From Cordia subcordata (Eukaryota; Streptophyta; Magnoliopsida; Boraginales; Cordiaceae), in the NCBI GenBank assembly GCA_028554755.1, contig JAPTOF010000021.1, positions 6,983,001-7,047,000 on the forward strand: DNA of 64,000 nucleotides, read 5' to 3'. The notes below the pieces were generated by a model. That model searched no databases. It was not told the DNA's origin and saw only the letters and a program-made list of their open reading frames with translations. The position numbers were made by a program, and so were the translations under genes. Shown one piece after another: positions 1-12,512 of this stretch. Position 1 is the first letter of the stretch. The number at the start of each line of letters is the position of its first letter.

Positions 1-1705
1 TGATTTTCTCACAATATGTATTACCCAAAACAAATCTACATAAATAATTAACTATATAGTGTTTGATACAATGATTTGCAAGTTCTAACGCTCAATAATT
101 ACAAAGCTAGTGGAGAAAGATACAACTCAAGATCTTATGATTGCCATTTGAAAATTTTAACTCAATGTTCTCAAGTTGTTTTTGGCTTATGACTTAAAGA
201 TATATGTTAGCATTATATGGTTTCATATTAATGTTTTGATTATGAAAATAATGTTTTGACCTTGATACATAATGATTTTTTGACTATGAATTATATAGAT
301 TCTATTGGTTATATTTGAATAAGCTTTTAAATGAATAGCTATGAATTGAATAAATCTTCTTATGGACTGAATGCCTTATAAATTATCTTTTTAAGCTATG
401 TTTTGAAGAGCTTGATCTTGTGGAAGCTCGTGAAAGTTCGTGAACTTGAAGATAGAAGTCTATGAAAAAGATTTTCACGCTAAGAGCAAAGAGAGATATA
501 AGGCAGCAGACGTGAAGTCATAAGGGGTACCGACTCGGTTCGTTTGTTTTTCTTGCTCTCATATGTGTATATCCTTGAATTCACTTTTTAAAACTCATAT
601 TCTTTTTAAATCATCTCCTTCGTAGTTTTTCAAAATGAATATTTGATTCTCTACATATGTTTTCTAAACTTGCGTATCAAATCTTATTTCAAAAACTAGC
701 TATTACATATCTAGTTTGGAAAGATTTTTGAAAATCATATTTCTCTCTCTCTCTCTCCCCCCCCTCCCCAAATTCGTTGAGATATCAAAAGTGGCCCTAA
801 TTTGATCCAGGGACTTCTACTTCTATCTATTACAGACTTTCTAATTGTGTAAAATCAATAGCACGATAATTCAAGCCCTAATTAAAAGTAACTAAAAGGA
901 GTAAGTCTAAAGCAAGAATGAAAGAATAGGCAATGCTAACTGATCTTTGAATTTTATTATTGTGAATGCAAGTTTATAAGGAGCCCACAATAACAACCCT
1001 CTTTGAATAAAAATTTGATATAATGAGATTAGATTTATGGTGATGTCGCAATATTTTAGTGACTAGATTAAAGCTAAATGATGCTAGATTAAGATGTGAT
1101 TAAGTTTGACCAAGATAAACTAAGCAAGGAAGAGCTAAGATAAGATAATAAGGAAAAGTTTGGTGGTGGTGGAACCCCTTGCTTCTAAGTGTTGTTCCAT
1201 TTTTATTCTGCAATGCCCTAAAAATTCTCAAAAAATTAATCTTATGGCTAAGCAATAACGAGTAAAGGGATTGAATTTGAGTTCCTATTGATTTCCTTGC
1301 TAATTTTGCTTAGAAGTTGTTAATAGACTTCTTGCATGTGTGCTATTTTGTCTCCCTTCGTCTTCTCTTCTTTGTATCATGTGTATTGCAGCTGCCAACT
1401 TATTTTTTTTCGACCACATATCGGCCTTTTAACTTCTCAAGCTGCATTTTCGGCCTCATTCCTATCATTGCCTGGCCATCGTTGGCCTTTTTGCCCTTTT
1501 CAGCCATTCAGGCTATTAGATGCAATTTTAGGGTGTAAAACACCTATTGAAAAAAAAAATCAATCACCATTAGATAATTGAGCTAACTAGCAGTATTGTA
1601 ATTTTTATTCATATTTTATGTTTATGCTACTGGGCTAAAGTCATATAATGACCTCCTTTAGAATAGTATTACGTACCTTATCAAGGTAATTGATTGTTTA
1701 TTCAG
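1..1705. other. Gene-free AT-rich stretch, possible old LTR fragment
   Basis: No protein-coding region could be supported. The stretch holds a CT microsatellite followed by a C-run near 741-768. Positions about 200-620 have the feel of a retrotransposon LTR and share the short motif GCAGACGT with the Copia LTR at 31.8-33.2 kb. This similarity is too weak to call an element. The two overlapping reading frames at 1317-1581 have no family features. Confidence 0.4.
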
Positions 1706-3291
1706 TGGTATCTGCAAATGAGACACAAATACAACCAAGTTTAACACCCTAAGTGTACGGATCATGTCTAGTATAGAGCCTGCATACAGGTATTGTCTCC
1801 ATAAGAAGGCTACCTTGGTTTGGTCTCTATGTGAAAAAGTGCCTAAGACTATCTATGTGCGTATGTGTATATTTTTGGTCTTTCCTTTTTTGGGATTAAA
1901 GGGAGCTCAAATTGATGGAAAATAAACCTAAGCTATGGAGGAACTTAATGGTGCCAACCTAAGGAATGAAAGCCTAACAAAGAAGAAGGGCATCTGGGGT
2001 GATTGCGTTACAACTAGACTCAAGCTATAATAACGGATTAGGTCTATCTAAGGCTTAGGACTTCTATTGTCGTTGTGTTGATTAGGGGTCTCTTATCCAA
2101 TACTAGTGGTTCAATCTATTAGCTGTGTTTAAAGTTTAGAGACACCTTCTAGCCTACGTAATCCATGCTTAGAACTCATCCTCTTGGCTGAGTTTAAAGC
2201 CAAGGACTAGCACGAAAATACTACGTGACATTAAGGCTTCATTAACCAACACTAAGGTGGGAGATGGATACTCTAGTCTAGGTTAACTTATCCACTTGGC
2301 TAGGTTTAAAGCCAAGGACTAGCACCTAAACTTGACTAAGCATAGCACATAACCTATTAGCTGGGTTTAAAGCTAAAACCTACTTTACTAAGCCAAGCCA
2401 TGAATTAAGCACACTTACATCACTCATATAAGTAGATAAAAGCATTTAAAGCACAAATAACAGATATATATTCACTTAGGTATTTTAACAAACATACAGA
2501 CATGTTTGATTTTCAATACATAGACATATTGAATCATGCCATAGATTTATGTAAATAAACATGTATTAAGAGCCAAAGATACACACAAATCCTTTATTCA
2601 TAGCCCTAATCTAATACAACGACAAACAACCCTAGATCTAACTCAATTATAAAGTTTACAAGAATAAGAAAGGAATAAGGAACACATCGAAAGCAAAACC
2701 CTTCAATCTCTTGTTACGAGCTTTAATCCTAGTTTGGTTTGGTGCAGGCTAGTGGTTTTAGGTGTTTTTGAAATGGGAAAAGGGTTTAAGAAATAAAAAT
2801 TCCTCTTTAAAAATGACCTAAAATGGGCTATTTTATAGACTTTTCAGCATGAGTACCGGGGGACCCTACTGGCTAGCTGCTAACAAGAAGAGTCAATTGG
2901 TTCTTCTTTCTACTCCCAGCAATAACTGGCTGACTAGTAGGCTCAGCTGACAACAGCCTCTGTCCTCTAGATATGCTAGCTAACCTTACCAGTCCGCCAG
3001 TAGCCTTTAGGGATCGACTGGTTTCTCATTTTAATCTTCAATCTTTACCTTTTTTACTTTTGATCTCTAACGTTTAGATCATTTCTTCTTCGTTTAAGTT
3101 TGACCCATTCCAAAACTCACCTAAAACACAAAATATAATACTTAGTATAGTATTTATGCATCTAAATACATTATGTACAAATATAACAATTATACATAAA
3201 CTCTATACTAAATGCACTCAATTATACTCTAGAACACCTTTAAACGTGCATGAAGACACTATATACAAACACGCACAATTGACACACATCA
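1706..3291 (-). repeat. 3' LTR of the non-autonomous retrotransposon
   Basis: This copy matches 7121-8731 along its length. It includes the shared motif CACAAATACAACCAAGTTT near the left end and GACACACATCA at the right end. On the minus strand it begins TGATGTGTG. It lies next to the polypurine tract, which makes it the 3' LTR. The exact left boundary is approximate (about 1700-1706). Confidence 0.85.
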
Positions 3292-3330
3292 ACACCCCTA
3301 AACCTTCCCCTTGCTTGTCCCCAAGCAAGA
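3292..3330 (-). other. Polypurine tract and adjacent 8-bp hairpin
   Basis: On the minus strand the bases beside the 3' LTR are purine-rich (AAGGGGAAGG, then TTTAGGGG), as expected for the plus-strand primer of an LTR retrotransposon. Directly upstream is a perfect inverted repeat, CTTGCTTG / CAAGCAAG, at 3310-3317 and 3322-3329 with a 4-base loop. A similar 'GGGGACAAGCAA' arrangement is familiar from the 3' end of Athila/Tat-type elements. Confidence 0.65.
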
Positions 3331-3619
3331 CCAAATCGAAGTTCATCTCAAAGTTGCTAAAAAGGGTTGCCTAAAGTATTGATTCGCTATCTTGGTGAAT
3401 CTAAGGAGCATGAAGGGGTCATTCCTTTCGTAAGGGGGTCGCCAAGCCTTTTCAGATCCTCCCTTTACTCATAAGGGGCCTCGTGTCTCATGGGAAAATT
3501 CCCAAGTAGCTATACCTTCATAAGCCTAGGATTCTAATGCACACACATGAAATGTTGATATTTCGTGACTCCTCGACTAACATAGTCTCCCCAATATGAA
3601 CAAAGCCTTAAAGATAAGG

Positions 3620-3708
3620 AGAGAAAGAATGTACAAACATAATGGCTCACAAAAGACATACGAAGAGAAAGAATGTACAAACATAATGGCTCACAAAAGA
3701 CATACGAG
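3620..3708. repeat. 44-bp tandem duplication
   Basis: Two nearly identical copies beginning GAGAAAGAATGTACAAACAT start at 3621 and 3665. They lie inside the retrotransposon's internal region and look like recent replication slippage. Confidence 0.85.
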
Positions 3709-4296
3709 CCTTATTCATAATACAATGAAAGAATGAAAAGATAAACTTGTGCCAAGTCAACATTTTGTCACTTGGGCACTTATTCAATGAACTTCACTTT
3801 TGCATATTTTTGGTACCTTTTGGCTTTTTCATAATTTCACATTTTTTTACCTTTTTTAGGCTTTTTCAATTTTTTTTCATTTTTTTGCAATTTTTGCATT
3901 ACATAAACAAAAAGAAAAGAAAAAGAAAGGCTAAGGCACATTTAAAAAAAAAAAATCAAAGAAGGGGCACTCATATCAACACCCCTTTCAATTCTTTTTC
4001 CAACCAAGCCATGGGGTAGCTACAATGTGCACTCTTAAAGGTATTCACTCCCTACAGCTTTCAAAAGGCATCTCTTCCAAGTCTTGGATCTCCCTCCATT
4101 TTATTTACTCCCCATAATGCAAACTTATCTTCACCAATCAATTAATTCAATGTCAAGAGACAATACTCCAACTAACATGAAGATACACAACTCAAGACAT
4201 ACAAAAAATAAAAACAATTGAACGTATTTTGAGCAAAAACATGCCATGCCATATAAATTTACCCCATAAATGATATAAACAATAAAAAAACAACCA

Positions 4297-4336
4297 TACC
4301 CCCAAAGCTAAACTTTGGCTGCCCTCAAGCAAATAG
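4297..4336 (-). other. Internal polypurine-tract-like motif
   Basis: On the minus strand this reads GCTTGAGGGCAGCCAAAG followed by TTTAGCTTTGGGGG. It has the same layout as the tract beside the 3' LTR: a GCTTGRGG-type box, then a G-rich run. It may be a second priming site or the scar of an older recombination. This is inference. Confidence 0.4.
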
Positions 4337-5402
4337 CATCCAAACACAACAAGCAAGCATATGAAACACATACATGGAATCTGGTAGGAATAGATAAGGA
4401 CAAGTAAAGAATGGAAAGATACAATCTTGGTTGCATGTGTCTGACAAATGCCAATGATAATCCATTTTATCTTTTAGCCTCCATCTTTTGTAAAAAGCAA
4501 TAATGCTCAAAAAAAACAAAGAAGAGATAATACCACAAAAGCTCACCTTGACATTCGAAATGATAAACAAGGATGCATACAAAGAGTAAAAGATTATTGC
4601 ACCAATGATCGAAAAGAGCAAGAACAAGTAAGGGAGAAAAAATCTAACTTTGCTAAGATTACAAACAAATAAAAGAAAGCCTGAACTATAAAAAGGTAAG
4701 AAAAACAAAAGCAATATAATCTACTATATACAAAGCAAGAATAAATGAAGGGAAACTAATTTACTATATATAAAAGCAAAGGCAAATAAAATACAAGAAG
4801 AACAAGAAAAATATAAACAAGCCTAGGGGGCCTCCTAGTAGCGCTGGATTTAACGCCCCTAGCCAAGCACAATGTTAGAGTAAAAATATGTTTAAAATTG
4901 CGCGACACAAATTGTTGGATAATCATTAAAGCGTAGAAAGTAGAAGGAAAAGGGTCACACAATAAAGGTTGGGACAATGAATGCACAATGCACTTTTTTT
5001 CCAAATCCTACCCCAAATTATCGAATGAGAATGTGTACGTAAGTGTAGAAGGAAGCATGTTTAAATGTGAAAGATCATGTCCCACTCATTCTCTAATTAA
5101 CCACCTCATGGCCTTCTTCTCATAATTAAGGACTAGGAACACACCCTCTCTATGAGTCAAATATATGTCTAATGCATGCAAAGTAGGAGAAGTGTTTTCT
5201 AACCCTAGATGAAAGTGTTCTATGCAAGAAGGAACGTGAGCTCTAAAGAAGAAGACTCAACGGAATGGGAAAAGGGAGTAGGAAGGGTCAACGATAATGG
5301 AGTTTGAAGTAATACACTCTTCGTCTCCATAAGATATAATATTATCAATCCTAGGTCGCTCTAACTCCTCACATGGGGTGGACTCTATCTTAATAGGCTC
5401 AC

Positions 5403-6840
5403 TTACACTAATGGAAGTTCATGTTCATCAAGAAAATGCTCAACCTCATCAATCAATTCCCAAGTAGAGAGGGTAGAAGAAGGTATCAACAACGATTCAT
5501 CAAACACACCCAAAGACGTATAGATCACAATTTCAAACTCATCAATTTCTTTCTTAAGTGTCTTCTTGGAGTGGCTATTCTCCTCAACACCACAATCCTT
5601 AGCTCCAAGAGACTTATCATCTAAAAACTCTGAAATTGATGCTCTATTCTCCTCTATGGATGACTCTAAATCAGCACTAGCTAAGATCTCATCAAATGTT
5701 TCCACAAATTCATTGCTAATGGTTGTCATCTCACCATCGTGCTTTTCACAATGGGTCGGCACATATGGAGGGGACAAAAAGGACTCAATGGATTCCTCAT
5801 CATGTATGCATGAATGCTTAAGGGAAGAATGTGCACTAAACTCCCTAAATACCAACTCGGAATGCAATTGAGTACTATGAACATAAGACTCAACCTCTAT
5901 GTGTGTGTGAAGTGTAGGATGAGAAAAAAAAAGGTTCACGTGACTTAATAAAGGGCTTTGAAGGCTTAAGAGACTAGGGTACCACTTCCTCTAAAACATA
6001 ACCATAAGACAAATTATCATCAAACTCATTCTCATCCTCACTACATGATGTGATCTTTCCATCAACCTCTTTTCCTAATTTTCTCTCTAAAACACCATAA
6101 TATTCACCATTGTTTCCCTCATTATTAGGTCTTATCTCTATCCCTTCAACCCGATCTAAAGGTGTATCAACATTCTCGCTCATGAGTTGCATACTCTTAA
6201 TCATTCTCTTCAAGCACTTACATAGAGATTTGGTATCTCACTTCAAACTCTCTAGTTTTTCTTAATTAGATTGGAGAAAAGATTAGGATTGCTCAAACAT
6301 TTATCTATTTGGTTCGAGAGTGTAGACATAATAGAAAAGTGTTCAACTAAGTGAAAATGATAATCATGTTGAAAATCTTTTTGAGCATAACCATGAAAAA
6401 ATTCGGGAGAGGAAGAGGTGGGAAAAGATGGTGTGTAAGATGAACTCTTAATGCAAAGAAATGGACTTAATGAAGAGTCATGTTAACCCAAATATGAGAA
6501 TGCATGATGTTGCTCCTTAGAATCATGATAATAAGATGTGAATGCATGTATGGACATATGACTGCTAAGGGCATTCTTGGGTGTTGCATACAATCGGGGA
6601 TAGAGGTGAAAGGTAGGGAAAATATCACAATTGTGGTCACAGCTTCCACAAAGAATGTAATAATAAGAATATACATCCCTATAGTCATGATTTCTAAATG
6701 AAGATGCATGAAATGATGCATGACTATAGGGGTTATAGTTATTATTAGCCTAAGATAGGGGATTTGCATGGAGACAACAAATAGTTTGGTGCACACGACT
6801 TCCACACAAACAACAAGCATTAGGATCAAATTTGGGTAGT
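5403..6840 (-). pseudogene. Degenerate reading frames of the non-autonomous retrotransposon
   Basis: This is the only part of the element with reading frames worth noting. One intact stretch (5939-5403, 178 residues) is rich in Glu, Asp and Ser (for example SIEENRASISEFLDDKS) and has no recognisable domain. Another acidic stretch covers 6213-5974 in a different frame. Upstream, 6830-6470 encodes Cys/His-rich segments (CCLCGSRVH, CGSCDHNCD) that could be a worn gag-type zinc knuckle. Stops and frame changes separate the pieces. I see no pol. The most likely reading is a decayed gag-like or element-specific protein, and its function is unknown. Confidence 0.45.
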
Positions 6841-7078
6841 CGGCAAGAGGATACTAGTGATCACCAAGAAGCATTAGGATCAGTCATATATAATGAAACA
6901 CAAATAAAACCTCTTCACAATTCAATTTTTTTTTTTTTTGGATTTTCAAATTCTTCAATTTTTTTGGATTTTTTGAGATTTTTCAATTTTTTTTTGTTTT
7001 CAAATAAGGGAAAAGCAAGATAGTGCACACGCAAGCAACTAATCACAAATATAAAAACACACAAAGAACTAATACCGT

Positions 7079-7099
7079 TCCTCCCCGGCTACGGCGCTA
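7079..7099 (-). other. Primer-binding site (tRNA-Asp type)
   Basis: The + strand reads CTCCCCGGCTACGGCGCTA. The 3' end of plant tRNA-Asp is CCCCGGCAACGGCGCCA, so the minus strand is a primer-binding site with about two mismatches. It sits about 20 bp inside the LTR at 7121-8731 and fixes the element's orientation as minus. Confidence 0.8.
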
Positions 7100-7120
7100 A
7101 AAACTTGATCATGCACTCGG

Positions 7121-8731
7121 TGGTATGTGGAAATGAGGCACAAATACAACCAAGTTTTACACCCGCAAGCATGCGAATCGTGTCTAGTATAGTGCATACA
7201 TACAGGTGTTGTCTCCACAGGGAGGCTACCTTAGTTTGGTTTCTATGTGAAAAGTGCCTAAGACAACCTTTGTGTGCATGTGTATATTTTTGGTCTTTTT
7301 TTTTTTTTGGGATTAAAGAGAGCTCAAAATGATGGAAAATAAACCTAAGTTATGGAGGAACTTAAGGGTGCCAAGCTAAGGAATGGAAGCCTAATAAAGA
7401 AGAAGGGAACCTAGGGTGATTGCATTGCAACTAGACTCAGGCTACAATAACAGATTAGGTCTATCTAATGCTTGGGACTTCTAGTGTCATCGTGTTGCTT
7501 AGGGGTCTCTTACTAGTGGTTCAGCTCGTTAGTTGGGTTTAAAGCTAAGGGCCAATCCCTTCTAGCTTATGTAATTCGTGCTTAGAACTTATTCTCTTTG
7601 CTGGGTTTAAATCCAAGGACTAACACGTAAATACTACGTGACATTAAGGCTCAATTAACCAACACTAACATGGGAGATCGATACTCTAGTCTAGGTTAAT
7701 TTATCCACTTGGCTAGGTTTAAAGCCAAGACTAGCACCTAAACTCGACTAACCATAGCATGTAACCTATTAGCTGCGTTTAAAGCTAAAGCCTACTCTAC
7801 TAAATAAAGCCATGAATTAAGCACAATCACATCACCCATATAAGTAGATAAAAGCATTTGAAGCATAAATAACACATGTATATTCACTTAGGTATTTTTA
7901 CAAACACATAGATATGTTTGATTTTCAATACATAGACATATTGAATCATGAAATATATTTATGTAGATAAACATGTATTAAGAGCCAAAGATACACACAA
8001 ATCCTTTATTCATAGCCCTAGATCTAACTCAACTAGAAATCATATTTACAAGAATTAGAAAAGGAATAAGGAACTCCCCTTCAAACCCTTGCTCAAATCC
8101 AAAGCAAAACCTTTTAATCTCTTGTTACAAGTTTCAATCCCAGTTTGGTTGGTGCGGGATGGTGGTTTTGGATGCTTTGTGAAATGCGCAAAGGGTTAGG
8201 GTTTATTAGAGTTTAAGAAATAAAAGTTTCTCATTAAAAATGACCTAAAACTGGCTATTTACAGACTTTTCAGCGCAAGTACCAGGGGACCCTATCGACT
8301 AGCCAATAACAAGGGGGGTCGACCGATTCTTTTCTTTGCTCTTAGGAATAACCGGCAGACATTACTAGTCAACTGGTAGGCTCAGCCGGTAACAGCCTCT
8401 GTTCTCTGGGTTTGTCGGCTAACCCTACCAGTCAGCTGATAGCCTTTGAGGGTCAACCGGTTTTTCATTTTAATCTTCAATCTTTATCTTCTTTGCTTTC
8501 AGTCTCTGACGTTTAGCTCATTTCTTCCTTGTTTAAGCTCGACCCATCCTAAAACTTACCTAAAACGCGAACTATAACACTTAGTATAGTATTTATGCAT
8601 CTAAATACATTATGTACAAATATTAATACTTTTGCATAAACTCTATATTAAATACACTCAATTATACTCTAAAACACCTCTAAATGTGCATGAAAACACT
8701 ATGTATAAACATGCACAATTGACACACATCA
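7121..8731 (-). repeat. 5' LTR of the non-autonomous retrotransposon
   Basis: This is the second copy of the ~1.6 kb repeat at 1706-3291. It lies next to the tRNA-Asp primer site, so it is the 5' LTR of a minus-strand element. The + strand ends in GACACACATCA, giving a TGATGTGTG start for the element. Confidence 0.85.
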
Positions 8732-9153
8732 GTTGTTTCTAGAATAAAATGAGAAAAGTCATATATTTAATTGAGTAAATTATTTTGGTAAATTTGGCAA
8801 CTTAAATATGTGCCATCAACTCATTAGAAAAGTATAATGCCAAATTTAATAATGCTATTTATGCACTTGATCACACAATATGGAAAAAAAAAATTCTATA
8901 TGATACATCTCAATGATCAATTTAGAATTGCATTTGTTTAACGTTCAATATGTCACATATGAACAATTTAGTGATAGAAAATATATAAAAGTGTAAGTTA
9001 AATAAGGAAAGATAAATATTTTCATTAAATTCAAAAGACCAAAAAATTTTAAGCTTACATATTGATTTATTGAAATGACAATAAGAACAATTGCCATAAA
9101 AAATACAAATTTTAACAAATATTTAATTAAAGTGATTTCTACAACAAGGTGAC
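8732..9153. other. AT-rich spacer, nothing recognised
   Basis: No reading frame, RNA gene or repeat was recognised between the LTR and the tandem array. Confidence 0.6.
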
Positions 9154-9520
9154 AAGGGCTCTATTTGTGTTAAGTGAAATTAATGAATTCAAAGACTTAG
9201 CCAAAAAGGTCTCTAACCAAACAAGGCCTTTTCTACTTAAACGTAAGGCCTCTGTTTGGTTGTATGAATTAAATTCAAAGATCAAAAGTTAAAAAAATTG
9301 CCTCTTACCAAATGCCACCCTTATAATTTAGAACATAAGGACTCTGTTTGGTTGTGCTCACAAAAAAAAAAAGACTAAGAACTCAAAAAACTTGTTTTGT
9401 CAAGCACGCCTCTTGCAAATTCAAATATAAGACTCTATTTAGCAGGATTATTAATTGCAAAGTCTAACAACCTAAAAGAACAATTTGCAAAATGCAACCC
9501 TAAGGTTGTCTTCATTCTTT
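9154..9520. repeat. Four-unit 92-bp tandem array with MITE-like unit starts
   Basis: Units start at 9154, 9245, 9337 and 9429, a period of 91, 92 and 92 bp. Each opens with AAGG(N)CTCTRTTTG or a close variant. The unit interiors have diverged far more than their first 14 bases and the spacing. The opening resembles the GGGCNTGTTTGG ends of the MITEs found elsewhere in this window. Confidence 0.75.
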
Positions 9521-10639
9521 AAACTGAAATAATGCGGTCCGCTTAAGCCTAAAACAGAATCCATGGCTCAAAACTTCAATTCTAAGCCAATTTTTCCAAT
9601 CAAATACCCTAAATCTAAATTTTTTATGCCCAGGAAGTTAAATTTGTTATCAATTCCACAAAAAATGATTGAATTTTTACTAAAATATGCAGGTGGGTTT
9701 TGATTTTTAAACAAAGATTAGGGTTTTCAATTTATACAACGTCACAAAAAATAACAGATTAACAATCAACAAGTAGGAAACGTTGATCTAATTTCAAGAA
9801 TCGACAAAGCCCCAGGAAATTCATTTATGTGAGTCTATTTCATTTATCATGCATGTATACATGAAAATATGAAAAATTAAATCTAGAATATTTTAACTCA
9901 CATCATTACATACTAGTCAATATCAATAGAACGAGCTAGAAAAGTTTTATGAAAGCTCTCAATCAATCTTATCAAACAATAATTTAGTAAAATCAAAATA
10001 AATCAAGAACTTTCTTGTTTATATGCTCAAATAGATGTTTTTAATTTTTTAAATTGAATACACATATAATTCTATGTGTTTTGATACCACATGTAAGTGT
10101 AGTACATTACATATTCATGAATTTACAATATAACATTAATAAACATAAGCAATAGCAGAGGCATTTACCTATTTTAACCATTATTGTACAAGAGATAATT
10201 GTTGACCAGTTTAGGCTAAGATTTTTCTCTCCCTGACTTGTTTAGGATTATCAAATATATATAGGAAACAAATTATTAGGGTTAATAGTAGAAGGAGGGA
10301 GATAGCCCTATGTATAATGTATTTTGATAAGTCTACTTATAAAAGATTTTATCAAAATATATGGATCTATATAGAAATAACCATATTGACTTACAAGGTG
10401 GGTTTAATCTAATATGATTATACACTAACTTCCAAACCAGAAATTAAGCCAATTTTATAAAAATAAAATATAATTAATAGTAGTCCACATAATACAGAAA
10501 TATTCCAACAGTCTCCTACTTAAACGACAACTGCTTAAAACCAAACAAAAATTATTTTAACTTTTTTTCGATAAACCAATATAAATGCCTCTTACTTTTA
10601 GCAATACTCGTTAGCTGCAGATTAAAAGTAGTGGTCTTT
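9521..10639. other. AT-rich spacer, nothing recognised
   Basis: No gene, RNA or structured repeat was recognised. Confidence 0.55.
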
Positions 10640-11254
10640 GAGCCTATTTGGAATTGAGGTTCAGTAGAAAAAAAAAAAAAAAAGAAGCTGATTTTGTCCA
10701 TGGAGTGTTTGGTTATGGACAAATTGGAGTTCTAGAAAAGCACCAATTATGCTGCTTTTTTGTCAAACTTTGTTTTACAAACCACAAGTTTATATGTATA
10801 CATTTTACTAATTATAACCATTACAACATTCTCATTAATGATTATTTATTAAACACGTTATTTAAATAAAATTAAAAATTCTAAAAATTTTTAACATTAA
10901 AATATAAATATAAATAAAAATTAACAAATTAAAAAATTAAAAACAACAAATTATCAAATTAAAAATTAATAAATTAGAAATTTTAAAAATAAAAATTAAA
11001 AGTAAAAAGTTAAAATTTTTGTCAAAATTTCAAAATAATTAAGAAATTTATAAACTAAAGAATCTAAAATACTAAAATCAAATAAATAAATAAATCATCA
11101 ACACTTTAAACAGCAATTTTAACCAAACAGTTTATCCGTAGCAATTTTACATTTTTTTATGAAACAATAAAATAATTTTTCTTAACCACAATAACAACTG
11201 CAACCACAATTGCAACAGTAATAATGAATTTCAACAGCAATGCCAAACGAGCCC
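10640..11254. mobile_element. hAT-like MITE with GAGCCTATTTGG/GGGCTCGTTTGG ends
   Basis: The left end GAGCCTATTTGGAATTG and the reverse complement of the right end, GGGCTCGTTTGGCATTG, match over about 20 bases with a few differences. The interior is almost pure A/T with repeated AAATTAAAAAT motifs and has no coding capacity. A target duplication is not clear. Confidence 0.65.
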
Positions 11255-11353
11255 TTCATCCAACTGGCAGATGGATTCACATGAAAGTGGGGTCAATTGC
11301 GCAATTTATACCATACTCCTTCTGACCATCAGGCTCCCCCGTACTCCCCCACC

Positions 11354-11425
11354 TTTGTTTACAATATTAATACGATTTGTTTAGAATATTAATACTGCTT
11401 GTTCACAATATTAATAGTGTGTATG
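11354..11425. repeat. Three short tandem units around TTGTTTACAATATTAATA
   Basis: Three copies of a 22-27 bp unit (TTGTTTACAATATTAATACG and variants) follow one another. Related TGTTCACAA motifs recur loosely to about 11590 and again at 45080-45370. Confidence 0.6.
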
Positions 11426-11975
11426 TCTGTATGCATAAATGTGTTTTTGTGTATATGTGTATGCAAGAGTGGTGAACAAACATATGTTAAGTTGTGAACA
11501 ATTTAATTGACGTGTTTGTTTATAATTTTTTACTATTTGTTCATAAATTTTATGGTCTTTGTTCACTGAAGTGTACAATGTTTAGTGAATGCATTGATCC
11601 CTCTTTGTTTTGAAAAGTTAGTGCATGAAATTTTTTCCTTTTTCAAATTGGCCCCTGTTAAATATTTTAATTGAACCCTCTTATTTTTTTTTTCTTATCT
11701 TCACTCTCAATTCGACACCTATATTTCATGGCATTCGAACTTAGATTATCATTTTCATGGATGTAAGTTTAAGTGCTTGAAGTACTCTCTAACCCTTAAT
11801 TGTTAATCTTTTTTTAAAAAACAAAGGTCGTTATAAATAAATCTCTTTCATTTTTAAAGCGATGGGCTTATTTTTAAAAATATAAATCTAGTCCATGATT
11901 AAATGTTTTCAGTCTAATTATAACATACTAGTATAATAGGTCATTTATATTTTGGTGAAAATTGTTTGATAATTT

Positions 11976-12216
11976 AGGGCTTGTCTAGATTTGATTTTTT
12001 TTTTTCAAAAGCGTCTTTCTATAATTTTATATAAAACATTTTTTTGAAAAGCTAAAAATTCTACCTTCTATAAAAAGTTAAAATTGAGTTTTTTTAAGTT
12101 TTCATTTTTTTAAAAATCTAATTCAAATATTTGTTGCAAGAAATATTTGTTTTTTAAAAAAATCAAATGTGTTCTTTTTTTTTTTTGGCGGAAAAAAGCC
12201 GATTTCAACAGGCCCT
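11976..12216. mobile_element. Short MITE, AGGGCTTGT / ACAGGCCCT ends
   Basis: The left end AGGGCTTGTCTAGATTTG and the inverted right end AGGGCCTGTTGAAATCGG share the GGGCYTGT ends seen in other MITEs here. The length is about 240 bp, the interior is AT-rich and non-coding, and no target duplication was found. Confidence 0.55.
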
Positions 12217-12512
12217 TTGTATTGACTTCTGTAGAAAAACTTCCTATATCCACCATTGCTTTGTCCTGAAAGTTATTGCTAAGAAATGATAGGTCCTTGC
12301 ATTCTGCAATCACATTACTCTTAGCAGCTGCAAAATATTTGGTTAAACGACTATGGAAGAATTTTCATTAGCTTCGATCAATAAGTTATGCTGGTGCATG
12401 ACCCTGATCATTATCGGGTAGTAGCGATTAATGTCAAATTTTTTTTTCGTGAACTAACATCAATCCAAAATATAGTAGATAGCAGAAAACTTCCATCTAA
12501 TGTAGCAGCCAT

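Larger units (their letters stand above)
1706..8731 (-). mobile_element. Non-autonomous LTR retrotransposon (LARD-like, Gypsy Athila/Tat-type signals)
   Basis: Two direct repeats of about 1.6 kb (1706-3291 and 7121-8731) flank a 3.8 kb internal region. Just inside the right repeat is a primer-binding site complementary to the 3' end of plant tRNA-Asp, read on the minus strand, and just inside the left repeat is a purine-rich tract on the same strand. The element therefore runs right to left. No reverse transcriptase, integrase or protease motifs are visible inside, only degenerate low-complexity reading frames, so it would need another element's enzymes. The LTRs differ by scattered substitutions and small indels, so the insertion is not recent. 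I found no clean 5-bp target duplication. Confidence 0.85.

Noticed and set aside
9154..9520. CRISPR-like regular spacing
   Set aside because: Only four units with short degenerate starts in a plant genome; repeat and spacer lengths and divergence do not fit CRISPR.
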